Positions 1-5,864 of a stretch of DNA of 7,035 bases are shown piece after piece. The position numbers were made by a program, and so were the translations under genes. Below the pieces are notes generated by a model that saw nothing but the letters and a program-made list of their open reading frames with translations, was not told the origin of the DNA and did no database searches. The stretch is from a bacterium (GTDB lineage: Bacteria > Planctomycetota > J058 > JACQDU01). Location: NCBI GenBank assembly GCA_016200955.1, contig JACQDU010000583.1:1-7035 (forward strand). The letters are read 5' to 3'. Positions within the stretch are counted from its first letter, which is position 1. Every line of letters starts with the position of its first letter.

Positions 1-126
1 AGGAACGTGCACGCGTTCGTCAGGAACGTGCACGCGTTCCTCAGGAACGTGCACGCGTAACTCTGGAACGTGCACGGGTTCCTCAGGAACGTGCACGGGT
101 TCCTCAGGAACGTGCACGCGTTCCTT
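1..126. repeat. Six 21-bp tandem palindromic repeats
   Basis: Six consecutive 21-bp units start at 1, 22, 43, 64, 85 and 106. The common core is GGAACGTGCACGCGTTCC followed by a 3-nt spacer such as CTC. Each core has outer arms GGAAC/GTTCC and an inner perfect palindrome CGTGCACG. Unit 1 ends GTTCG, unit 3 has GTAAC, and units 4 and 5 have GGGTTCC instead of GCGTTCC. The 21-bp period equals about two turns of B-DNA, so the palindromes would lie on one face of the helix. The array begins at the first base and probably continues to the left. A protein-binding array or an expanding intergenic repeat are both possible; the sequence does not decide between them. Confidence 0.92.
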
Positions 127-196
127 GGAACCACCGAATGCACCGAGCGCACCGAAAACGCGCGACTTCGGTGCCTTCGGTGCATTCGGTGGTTTC
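127..196. repeat. Large imperfect inverted repeat (stem-loop) with 9-nt sub-repeats
   Basis: The left arm (127-156) pairs with the right arm (167-196) across a 10-nt loop (157-166). The two 30-nt arms are complementary except for about three positions. Each arm is built from a 9-nt period: CACCGA at 132, 141 and 150 on the left, and TTCGGTG at 167, 176 and 185 on the right. There is no T-run after the stem, so it is not a classical intrinsic terminator. It sits directly after the 21-bp array and before the first gene, and looks like a REP- or MITE-like intergenic element. Confidence 0.85.
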
Positions 197-220
197 ACTT
201 CCCGTGCATCTCGAGAACGC

Positions 221-226
221 TAGACT
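221..226 (+). promoter_or_regulatory. Candidate -10 box of a leaderless promoter
   Basis: TAGACT (TANNNT) ends 6 nt before the ATG at 233. No Shine-Dalgarno sequence lies in front of that ATG, unlike most other genes here. A start site about 7 nt after the box would fall on the ATG itself, giving a leaderless mRNA. No good -35 element is visible near 198-204. This is inference from spacing. Confidence 0.35.
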
Positions 227-232
227 GAGCGC

Positions 233-691
233 ATGCCAGAGAAGGAGAGATCCGCGTTCCGTTCGCTCGCGACGCTGGCGGCGGCGAACGCGCTCCCGAT
301 CGCGGGAGTCGCGTGGTTCCTCCTCGCCCAGAAGAAGGGAGAGGCGAAGCTCGCGGCGCTGCCGCCGGGGAGCATGGAGAGGATCGCGCTCCTGGGAGCC
401 GTGCTCGCGGCGATCGTCTTCCTCGCGTGGGCCGTTTACCCGGCCGTCGCGTTCGCGCTCGGGCGCATCCGGGCGGTGAAGCGGGCGCGGCGAGAAGCGC
501 TCCGCGAGGCGGGGTTCCTCGGGAAGGTGACGAACGGGATCGCGCTCGCGGCGGCTTCGGCGCTCGCGGCGTTCCTGTGGCTGGACGTGCTCGTCCTCGC
601 GGCGACCGTCCTCGTGCTCGCGTGCGCGGAGGCGTGGATCCTGATCGAGCTCGCCTCGAGCTTCTCGGCTCAAGGGCAAGAGCTCAGGTAG
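233..691 (+). CDS. Small integral membrane protein of unknown function
   Basis: Predicted protein of 152 residues that I do not recognise. It is strongly hydrophobic, with likely membrane segments at about residues 12-32, 50-77 and a long stretch at 100-142 that could form two helices. The segment at 78-98 is rich in Arg/Lys (RIRAVKRARREALREAG), which by the positive-inside rule places this loop in the cytoplasm. There is no cleavable signal peptide and no catalytic motif. The codons are G/C-ending like those of the neighbouring genes, which supports real coding. The ATG at 233 lacks a ribosome binding site but has a TAGACT box just upstream, so it may be leaderless. It is followed by a 149-bp gap and is probably not co-transcribed with the cyclase unit. 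Its role is unknown. Confidence 0.7.
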   Translation: MPEKERSAFRSLATLAAANALPIAGVAWFLLAQKKGEAKLAALPPGSMERIALLGAVLAAIVFLAWAVYPAVAFALGRIRAVKRARREALREAGFLGKVTNGIALAAASALAAFLWLDVLVLAATVLVLACAEAWILIELASSFSAQGQELR

Positions 692-754
692 CACGATCCG
701 TCTTTCTCCCGGAACGACTCGTCATGCTCGGCGGGATCCATTCTTTCCATGGTC

Positions 755-764
755 GGGACGTCCC
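755..764. promoter_or_regulatory. 10-bp palindrome upstream of the sigma54-like promoter
   Basis: GGGACGTCCC is a perfect palindrome centred about 65 bp upstream of the start site predicted from the sigma54-like element at 799-814. Sigma54 activators bind dyads upstream of their promoters, so this is a possible site, but there is one copy only and short GC palindromes are common in such DNA. Confidence 0.2.
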
Positions 765-782
765 TCCCGGGCCGGGCGACTT

Positions 783-801
783 CCACGAACGCCCTTCGTG
801 G
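783..801. promoter_or_regulatory. 7-bp inverted repeat overlapping the -24 element
   Basis: CCACGAA (783-789) and TTCGTGG (795-801) are perfect inverted arms around a 5-nt spacer. The right arm contains the GG of the sigma54-like -24 box, so a protein bound here could block or modulate polymerase. It could also be a small hairpin after the upstream membrane-protein gene, though no T-run follows. Confidence 0.35.
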
Positions 802-814
802 GCCCGGCCTTGCA
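799..814 (+). promoter_or_regulatory. Candidate sigma54 (-24/-12) promoter
   Basis: TGGGCCCGGCCTTGCA has GG at 800-801 and GC at 812-813 with exactly 10 nt between, and a full TTGCA -12 element. Against TGGCAC-G-N4-TTGCW, 9 of 12 defined positions match. The expected start site is near 825, just before the GGGAGG ribosome binding site (827-832) of the gene at 841, so the leader would be about 16 nt. An NtrC-type activator is encoded at 1990-3396. The mismatches lie in the CACG part of the -24 element. Confidence 0.45.
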
Positions 815-840
815 GCGAGCGACGGCGGGAGGCGAGAGCC

Positions 841-999
841 ATGGATCCGAGGAACGACTGGCCGGAAGTGTGCCTCGTGGACGAGATCGACGAGTTCCTC
901 GCGAAGCACGCGCAGGACGACGGGCTGGGCCGCGAGATCGACGAGCTGCGGCCCTGGTTCTTCCGCGACCTCGAAGCCGAGCTCGAGAAGAAAGCTTGA
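841..999 (+). CDS. Small acidic protein, first gene of the cyclase unit
   Basis: A 52-residue protein, MDPRNDWPEVCLVDEIDEFL at the N-terminus and ending in EAELEKKA. The start is chosen because GGGAGG (827-832) lies 8 nt before the ATG. It is markedly acidic, with about 16 Asp/Glu against 7 Lys/Arg. Two stretches, 12-24 and 30-51, look like amphipathic helices carrying Trp/Phe (WFF at 39-41). There is no signal peptide or membrane segment. The stop is 31 nt before the diguanylate cyclase start, and that gene has its own ribosome binding site, so both are probably on one transcript. I do not recognise a family. A small docking or regulatory partner of the cyclase is possible, but this rests on position only. 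Confidence 0.6.
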   Translation: MDPRNDWPEVCLVDEIDEFLAKHAQDDGLGREIDELRPWFFRDLEAELEKKA

Positions 1000-1030
1000 G
1001 CGGGAACGGGGCGGGCCCCGGGAGATCTCC

Positions 1031-1948
1031 ATGAGCGAGAGTCCGGCGCGGGTCCTCTGCATCGACGACGACCCCGACATGAGGCTGCCCCTCGCGGAGG
1101 CGCTCTCGGAGCAGGGCTTCGACGTCCGCTCGGCGCCCGACGGGGCCGGCGGGATCGACGCCTTCCTCGACGGAGGAGCGGACGTCGTCCTCCTCGACCT
1201 GGCGCTTCCCGACATGGACGGCGTCGCGGTCATGAAGGCGCTCAAGACGCTCGCGGCGGACGCCTTCCTCCCCGTGATCTTCCTCACGGCGAGGACGGAC
1301 AACGAGACCAAGGTCGAGGCGCTCGAGAAGGGCGGCGACGACTTCTGCGGGAAGCCGTGCTCGCTCGAGGAGCTCACGGCGCGGATCCACGCCGCTCTCA
1401 GGAAGCGCGACCGCGAGCTCAAGCTCGAGAGCGAGAGCGGGAGGTTCCGCAGGCTCGCCCTCGTGGACGCCCTCACCTCGCTCGGGAACCGCCGCGCCTT
1501 CGAGACCGACCTCGACCGCGAGTGGGCTCGCATGGCGCGCTCGGGCGCGCCGCTCGCTCTCCTCGTGGCCGAGATCGATCACTGGAAGCTGTTCAACGAG
1601 CGCCACGGTCGCGCGGTCGGCGACCGCGTCCTGAGAGACGTGGCGACCGCGATCGAGAAGACCTTGCGACAGACCGACCGCGCCTTCCGCTACGGAGGCG
1701 AGGAGTTCGCCGCCCTCCTCCCCGATGCGACCCGGGAAGGCGCCCGGCGCGCCGCCGAGAGGGTCCGCGAGGGAGTCGCCGCGCTCCGTTCTCTCCCGAT
1801 CACGATCTCGATCGGGCTCGCGGTGGCGCCGGACGCCGCTCTCGCGACGAGCGCCGAGCTGGTGGGCGCCTCGCACGCCGCGCTCTCGGACGCGAAGGCT
1901 TCCGGGAGAGACCGCGTCGTCACCTGGAGCGCTCGCATCGCTCGCTGA
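1031..1948 (+). CDS. Response regulator diguanylate cyclase (receiver-GGDEF, PleD/WspR-like)
   Basis: A 305-residue cytoplasmic protein that should make cyclic di-GMP from two GTP. The N-terminal receiver (about 6-122) is complete: acidic residues D12/D13, phospho-acceptor D56, switch T86 and K108. A charged linker leads to the GGDEF domain (about 143-303), which opens with DALTSLGNRRAF. The active-site signature is GGEEF at 222-226, a functional variant. An inhibitory-site RxxD is present at R213-D216, in the position expected for product feedback. One oddity: the usual DxDxFK motif reads EIDHWKLFNERHG, so E181 replaces the first, metal-binding Asp. The start is supported by GGGAG (1020-1024) 6 nt before ATG. 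It follows the 52-residue gene and converges on the NtrC-type gene. Phosphorylation-triggered dimerisation is the usual mode for this class. Confidence 0.93.
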   Translation: MSESPARVLCIDDDPDMRLPLAEALSEQGFDVRSAPDGAGGIDAFLDGGADVVLLDLALPDMDGVAVMKALKTLAADAFLPVIFLTARTDNETKVEALEKGGDDFCGKPCSLEELTARIHAALRKRDRELKLESESGRFRRLALVDALTSLGNRRAFETDLDREWARMARSGAPLALLVAEIDHWKLFNERHGRAVGDRVLRDVATAIEKTLRQTDRAFRYGGEEFAALLPDATREGARRAAERVREGVAALRSLPITISIGLAVAPDAALATSAELVGASHAALSDAKASGRDRVVTWSARIAR

Positions 1949-1970
1949 CCGGGGGGCGGGCCCGATGCAG

Positions 1971-1984
1971 CGCGAGGCTTCGCG
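1971..1984. terminator. Small stem-loop between convergent genes
   Basis: CGCGA (1971-1975) and TCGCG (1980-1984) form a perfect 5-bp stem with loop GGCT in the 41-bp gap between two convergent stop codons. It could act for both strands, but there is no T-run on either side and the stem is short, so termination here is uncertain. Confidence 0.25.
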
Positions 1985-1989
1985 TCCGT

Positions 1990-3396
1990 TCAGGAGAGCG
2001 CGGGGCCCTCGCCTTCCCTGGAGGGAGTCGAGAGCCCGTAGCGCTTGATCTTCCTGAGGAGCGTCGGGCGAGAGATCCCGAGGAGAGCGCACGTCTTCGC
2101 CCGATGCCCTCGCGTGAGCGCGAGCGCGCGGCGGACGAGGTCGCGCTCCGCCTGCTCGAGCGTCGGGAGCCTCTCGGGCTCGGCCTTCTGCGCCGTGGGC
2201 TCGGGGAGGCGGTACTCCGTCGAGCTCGCGAGCTCGATGTCCTCCTCGAGGAGCACGGTCCCGCGGCAGCGGACGGCGGCTCGCGTGAGGACGTTCCTGA
2301 GCTCGCGCACGTTCCCCGGCCAGTCGTGGCTGCAGAGCGTCGCGAGCGCTCCCGGCGAGATCCCCGTGACGGGCCGGCCCACCTCTCCCGAGATCGCTCC
2401 GAGGAGGCGCTCGATGATGAGAGGAACGTCGCTCCGCCGCTCGCGCAGAGGAGGGAGCGTGACGGTCGCGACGTTGAGCCGGTAGTAGAGGTCCTCGCGG
2501 AACTTCCCCGACTTCACGAGACCTTCCAGGTCCCTGTGAGTCGCGGCGACGATGCGAGCCTTGAACTCGTGGCTCTCGGTCTCTCCCAGGCGCTCGTAGC
2601 GCCTCTCCTGGAGGACGCGGAGGAGCTTGACCTGCGTCTCGAGGGGGACCTCGCCGACCTCGTCGAGGAAGATCGTGCCGTCTCCCGCGGCCTCGAGCTT
2701 GCCGGGGCGGTCCTTCTCCGCTCCCGTGAAGGCGCCGCGCTTGTAGCCGAAGATCTCGGCCTCGACGAGCGGCCCCGGGAGAGCGGCGCAGTTGACCGCC
2801 ACGAAAGGAGCGCTCGCGGCGGAGCCGAGCGCGAACTCGTGGAGGATCTTCGCCGCCAGCTCCTTCCCCGTGCCCGAATCTCCGCGGATGAGGACCGTCG
2901 CCCGCGAGGCCGCGAGGAGGCCGAGCAGCTTGAAGACCTCGCGCATGGCCGCGGAGCTCCCGACGAGCTCCATGCAGCTCGCGTCGTGCTCGGCGCGCGG
3001 CGCCGGTGGGACCGCGGCCTGCGCTCGGTTCGAGGAGACGCGAAGGGCCCGGTCGATCCGCTTGTCGAGCTCGTCCGGATCGAGAGGCTTCGACATGAAG
3101 TCGAAGGCGCCGTCTCTCATGGCGCGCACGGTGGACGCCATCTCGCTGTTCCCGGAGATCACGATCACCGGAGCGTCGTGGACGCGGGCGCGCAGCTCTC
3201 CCAGGACCTCGAGCCCGTCCCGGTCGGGGAGGCCGAGGTCCAGGAGCACGACGTCCCAGCGCTCCTTCGCGTTCGCCGCCTCGAGCGCGAGGGCGGCGGT
3301 CCCCACGGCGTGGACGTGGTGTCCGGCCTCGCAGAGGCCCGTTGTCAGGCTTTCCCGGACGCCCGGTTCATCGTCGACGATCAGGAGGCGTGCCAT
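1990..3396 (-). CDS. NtrC-family sigma54-dependent response regulator
   Basis: A 468-residue transcription activator with three domains. The receiver (about 1-120) has D8/D9, phospho-acceptor D53, switch S81 and K103. The AAA+ sigma54-interaction domain (about 142-372) has Walker A GDSGTGKE (172-179), an intact GAFTGA loop (221-226) that contacts sigma54, Walker B GTIFLDE (240-246), arginine-finger region FREDLYYRLN (299-308) and WPGNVREL (359-366). A Fis-type helix-turn-helix lies at about 412-455 (RAKTCALLGISRPTLLRKIK). Every element needed for ATP-driven open-complex formation is present. Start: the ATG at 3396 follows GGGAAGG with a 7-nt spacer and puts the receiver at residue 2; the in-frame ATG at 3480 adds 28 poor residues. 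It lies 198 nt downstream of the CBS gene and may have its own promoter. The target promoter is unknown; the sigma54-like site at 799-814 is a nearby candidate. Confidence 0.95.
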   Translation of the reverse strand: MARLLIVDDEPGVRESLTTGLCEAGHHVHAVGTAALALEAANAKERWDVVLLDLGLPDRDGLEVLGELRARVHDAPVIVISGNSEMASTVRAMRDGAFDFMSKPLDPDELDKRIDRALRVSSNRAQAAVPPAPRAEHDASCMELVGSSAAMREVFKLLGLLAASRATVLIRGDSGTGKELAAKILHEFALGSAASAPFVAVNCAALPGPLVEAEIFGYKRGAFTGAEKDRPGKLEAAGDGTIFLDEVGEVPLETQVKLLRVLQERRYERLGETESHEFKARIVAATHRDLEGLVKSGKFREDLYYRLNVATVTLPPLRERRSDVPLIIERLLGAISGEVGRPVTGISPGALATLCSHDWPGNVRELRNVLTRAAVRCRGTVLLEEDIELASSTEYRLPEPTAQKAEPERLPTLEQAERDLVRRALALTRGHRAKTCALLGISRPTLLRKIKRYGLSTPSREGEGPALS

Positions 3397-3523
3397 TCGC
3401 TCGCCTTCCCGCCCCGAAAGTCGTCCCCGAGATCCCTCGAGCCTAGCCGCGCCCGATGGAAATCGCCACTCCCAACGCAACTTGCCGACTCGGGGTCACC
3501 GCCTTGGGCGGAACGAGTGCCCG

Positions 3524-3552
3524 ATTGTCTGATTGAGCATTGACGAATTGAA
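3524..3552 (-). promoter_or_regulatory. Weak candidate promoter for the NtrC-type gene
   Basis: The gap 3397-3594 holds a stretch richer in A/T than its surroundings (about 3523-3556). On the - strand it contains TTCAAT (3552-3547) and GACAAT (3529-3524) with a 17-nt spacer, a poor sigma70-type match. A start near 3517 would leave a leader of about 120 nt. The base-composition dip suggests the gene has its own promoter, but the boxes are weak. Confidence 0.2.
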
Positions 3553-3594
3553 GATCGAGGACGGCCGGGGCGAACGCGAGCCTGTCTTCGTCGC

Positions 3595-4550
3595 TCAGTC
3601 GCCGGCGCCGAGGTCCCTGTAAGGAAGCGGCGTGCGATCGGCGGGAGGCCGAGGGAAGCCCGCGTGCTGGAAGTCGTCCGGCGTGAGCATGCCGACGACC
3701 CTGCCCCGGAGCACGACCGCGATGCACGGGAGGTCGTGCTGCCGCAGGAGCGGCGCGACCTCCTCGACGGGAGCGTCCGCGTGCACCGTGAGCGCGGGCG
3801 AGGTCATGCACCTCTCGACTTGAGTCTTCCGGCTCGTGTCGAGGAAGTCTCTCACGCGGAGGGCGCCCACGAGCTCTTCCCCGTCTGTCACGAGGGGCGC
3901 GTCGAGGCCGCTCTCCTGCGCGAGGTCGAGCGCGTCCGCGAGGACGGCCTCGGGAGTCGTGACGACCGCGCGGCGCATGACCTCGCGCACGGTCAGGCGA
4001 GCTCCGAGCTTCCTCGCGATCTTCTGAGGCGGCCCCGACGAGTGGAGACGGCGTCCCACCGGGATCGCGTCGCTCGGCGTCTCGCCCGTCCGGTTCGAGT
4101 AACCGAGGTCGGCCGCCGTCACGAGCACGTCCTCGAGCTCCCAGGGAGAGAGCCAGCCGCGGTCGACGAGGACCTCGCCGATCAGCCGCCTCTCTTTCCC
4201 GGAGGCTTCCTGGTCGCGCTGCTGCACGAGGGCATGGAAGACCTCGATCGGGGCGACGTAGCCCTTCCTCACGGCGATGTCGCCGAAGAGAGCGTGGGGC
4301 TGCTCGTCCCTGTTCTCCTCGCTGTATCCGCGGCAGAGCTCGAGGAGAGAGACGAGCCGCTCGTAGGTCAGGGAGCCCTGCCGGACGAGGACCTCGGCGA
4401 GGAACAGGCGTCGCCTCTCACGGGGGGTGACGAAGGTCGCCCCACGCAGGTGCTCGCGCGGCGACGCTCCGCCTGAGCGGCCTCGATCTGTCCGAGCGTC
4501 AGGTATCCGCGGTCGATCGCGACTGCTGCGAGCTCACCGGCGCGATTCAT
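3595..4550 (-). CDS. Helical-repeat plus CBS-pair protein, split by an apparent frameshift
   Basis: Reading from the ATG at 4550, the first about 30 residues (MNRAGELAAVAIDRGYLTLG onward) are in one frame, which stops at 4368. From about 4460 the rest continues in another frame to the stop at 3595. Joined by removal of 2 nt, the product is about 317 residues. It has four similar units with the pattern (G/A)E(V/I)xVxxG(Y/W/S)(L/V)xxxx(L/I): GELAAVAIDRGYL, LAEVLVRQGSL, FGDIAVRKGYV and IGEVLVDRGWL. Two CBS domains follow, LTVREVMRRAVVTT onward and TQVERCMTSPALTVH onward; CBS pairs usually bind adenine nucleotides. The repeats resemble MshEN (c-di-GMP-binding) motifs, which is inference. It lies 72 nt downstream of the Ser/Thr kinase, with which it is probably co-transcribed. 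Whether the shift is a real mutation, a sequencing error or programmed cannot be told here. A GTG at 4272 opens the CBS frame but has no ribosome binding site and cuts the third repeat. Confidence 0.72.
4455..4460 (-). other. Likely frameshift position in the repeat/CBS gene
   Basis: A CGCGCG run lies where the sensible reading passes from frame 1 to frame 3 of the gene starting at 4550. Deleting one GC pair gives AERRREHLRGATFVTPRERR, linking both halves without a stop. A 2-nt slippage insertion here is the simplest account, but the shift could lie anywhere between about 4382 and 4536, where both frames are open. Confidence 0.5.
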
Positions 4551-4553
4551 GAG

Positions 4554-4561
4554 TCACCTCC
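4554..4561 (-). promoter_or_regulatory. Strong ribosome binding site
   Basis: On the - strand GGAGGTGA stands 3 nt before the ATG at 4550 (6 nt from GGAGG), an exact match to the anti-Shine-Dalgarno of 16S rRNA. It fixes the start of the repeat/CBS gene at 4550 and argues against the GTG at 4272 as the native start. Confidence 0.8.
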
Positions 4562-4622
4562 CATGAAGTCCGAGCGTCGAGAGAGCCGCAGGATACCAGA
4601 ACGCGCCGACGCGCCGGCATGG

Positions 4623-5864
4623 TCAAGCCGGTCCTCCCATCGCCACGAGCTGCCTCGCGTCCGAAAGCGAGGCGCGGTCGTGAGGAGCGGGCTCGAGCAA
4701 ACCATCGAGCGCGGCCCGGAGCTGCGGCGCGCACGTGGGGACGAGGTCCCTCGCTCGAGGGAAGTCTCCTTCGGCGAGCATCGCGGCGATCTGCTCCGAG
4801 CTCCCGACGAGAGGAGAGCTGCCGACGAGCGCCTCGAGCGCGGTCATGCCGAGCGCGAAGGCGTCCGTGCGCGGAGTCGCCTCCTGCCCGAGGACGAGCT
4901 CGGGCGCGAGGTAGTGGAGCGTGCCGAGGAGCTGATCGGTCCGCGTGAGCCCGTGATCCGAGACGGCCTTCGCGAGGCCGAAGTCGACGAGCTTCGCTCC
5001 TCCGCCCGGGACGAGGATCACGTTCGCCGGCTTCACGTCCCGGTGGACGAGGCCCGCTCGATGGATCGTCTCGAGCGCCTCGCCCACGTGGTCGATGATG
5101 CGAGCCGTCGCTCTCTCCCCGATCGGTCCGCGGGAGACGGCGTCCCTGAGCGTCTCGCCCGGCACGAACTCCATGGCGAAGTAGAAGCAGTCGGCGACGC
5201 GCCCGGCGTCCAGGAAGCGAGGGATCCTGCTCCCCTCGAGCGAGCGGAGCATGTCGGTCTCGCGCCGGAAACGGGCGAGCGCCTCGGGCTCGAGGTCTCC
5301 CGACCCCGTGTCGAGGACCTTGAGCGCGACCTCCTTCCCGTCCTTCTGCGCGAGGTAGACCGTGCCCATGCCGCCGCGGCCGAGGATCCGCTTCACGCGG
5401 TAGCCGCCCACCGCGCCCAGGAGGTCGCTCCTCGGGCGAGAGAGGCGCGCCGCCTTCACTCTCAGGACGGCGCTCGGGGCGGGTTTCGCGAGGACGTCGG
5501 CGACTCCCTGCGAGAAAGCCCGCTCGAAGGTCGTCTCGTCGTCTCCCGCGAGCGCGATCGCGGCGGGCGCTCGCTCGCCCAGGCCGTCGCGGACGCTCCG
5601 CGCGAACTCGAGGACGAGCTCGTGGTCCTCCGCGAGGTCCAGGAGGAGGAGGCTCGGCGGCCGGAGGAGCGTGGGGCCCAGGTTCGCGCGCTTCGGGCGG
5701 CACGTCCGCACGGCGAAGCCCCCGGCGCACAGGCTCGGGACGAGCCCGTCCCGGTCGATCGTGTCCTGGGTGACGATGAGGATCTCCCCTCGCCACGGCG
5801 GAACGTTCGGAGGAGAGAGCGTGCTCTCGAAGGAACGGCCAGCGGGATCGCGGCGGCTGCTCAT
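4623..5864 (-). CDS. Receiver-like domain fused to a Ser/Thr protein kinase
   Basis: A 413-residue cytoplasmic protein. Residues 27-142 have the receiver fold pattern, with phospho-acceptor-like D76 (SLLLLD) and K127 (VLAKP). The acidic pair is replaced by T32/Q33 (ILIVTQD) and the switch Thr/Ser by A106, so it is a degenerate receiver. Residues about 155-405 form a complete Hanks-type kinase: glycine loop LGRGGMGTVY (161-170), ATP-binding K182, helix-C E202, catalytic HRDVKPAN (274-281), DFG (294-296) and APE (320-322). It should therefore be active on Ser/Thr. There is no membrane segment or sensor domain after the kinase. Start: ATG at 5864 is chosen because codons upstream lose the G/C-ending bias, but it has no ribosome binding site. 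An in-frame GTG at 5903 with GGGAG 5 nt away would add 13 residues. It is the first gene of the - strand series. Confidence 0.9.
   Translation of the reverse strand: MSSRRDPAGRSFESTLSPPNVPPWRGEILIVTQDTIDRDGLVPSLCAGGFAVRTCRPKRANLGPTLLRPPSLLLLDLAEDHELVLEFARSVRDGLGERAPAAIALAGDDETTFERAFSQGVADVLAKPAPSAVLRVKAARLSRPRSDLLGAVGGYRVKRILGRGGMGTVYLAQKDGKEVALKVLDTGSGDLEPEALARFRRETDMLRSLEGSRIPRFLDAGRVADCFYFAMEFVPGETLRDAVSRGPIGERATARIIDHVGEALETIHRAGLVHRDVKPANVILVPGGGAKLVDFGLAKAVSDHGLTRTDQLLGTLHYLAPELVLGQEATPRTDAFALGMTALEALVGSSPLVGSSEQIAAMLAEGDFPRARDLVPTCAPQLRAALDGLLEPAPHDRASLSDARQLVAMGGPA

Noticed and set aside
1..60. The tandem repeats as the end of a coding region (RNVHAFV/RNVHAFL units, stop at 58-60)
   Set aside because: The 21-bp period keeps any frame open, so the openness carries no weight; repeats continue unchanged after the stop.
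1..126. A CRISPR array
   Set aside because: The repeats are adjoining 21-bp units with 3-nt spacers and no unique spacer sequences.
3506..3521. A sigma54-like site on the - strand before the NtrC-type gene
   Set aside because: GG-N10-GC and GGCAC are present but the -12 element has CC for TT and other positions fail; such matches are frequent by chance in this composition.
1357..3543. An open frame of about 728 codons on the + strand across the cyclase and activator genes
   Set aside because: It overlaps well-supported GGDEF and NtrC-type genes and encodes Arg/Glu-rich sequence without domains; it is a shadow frame.
3536..3546. TTGACG on the + strand as a -35 box
   Set aside because: No -10 element at the right distance and no + strand gene follows.
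4270..4272. GTG at 4272 as the native start of the CBS protein
   Set aside because: There is no ribosome binding site, and conserved repeat sequence continues upstream in the same frame to about 4460.
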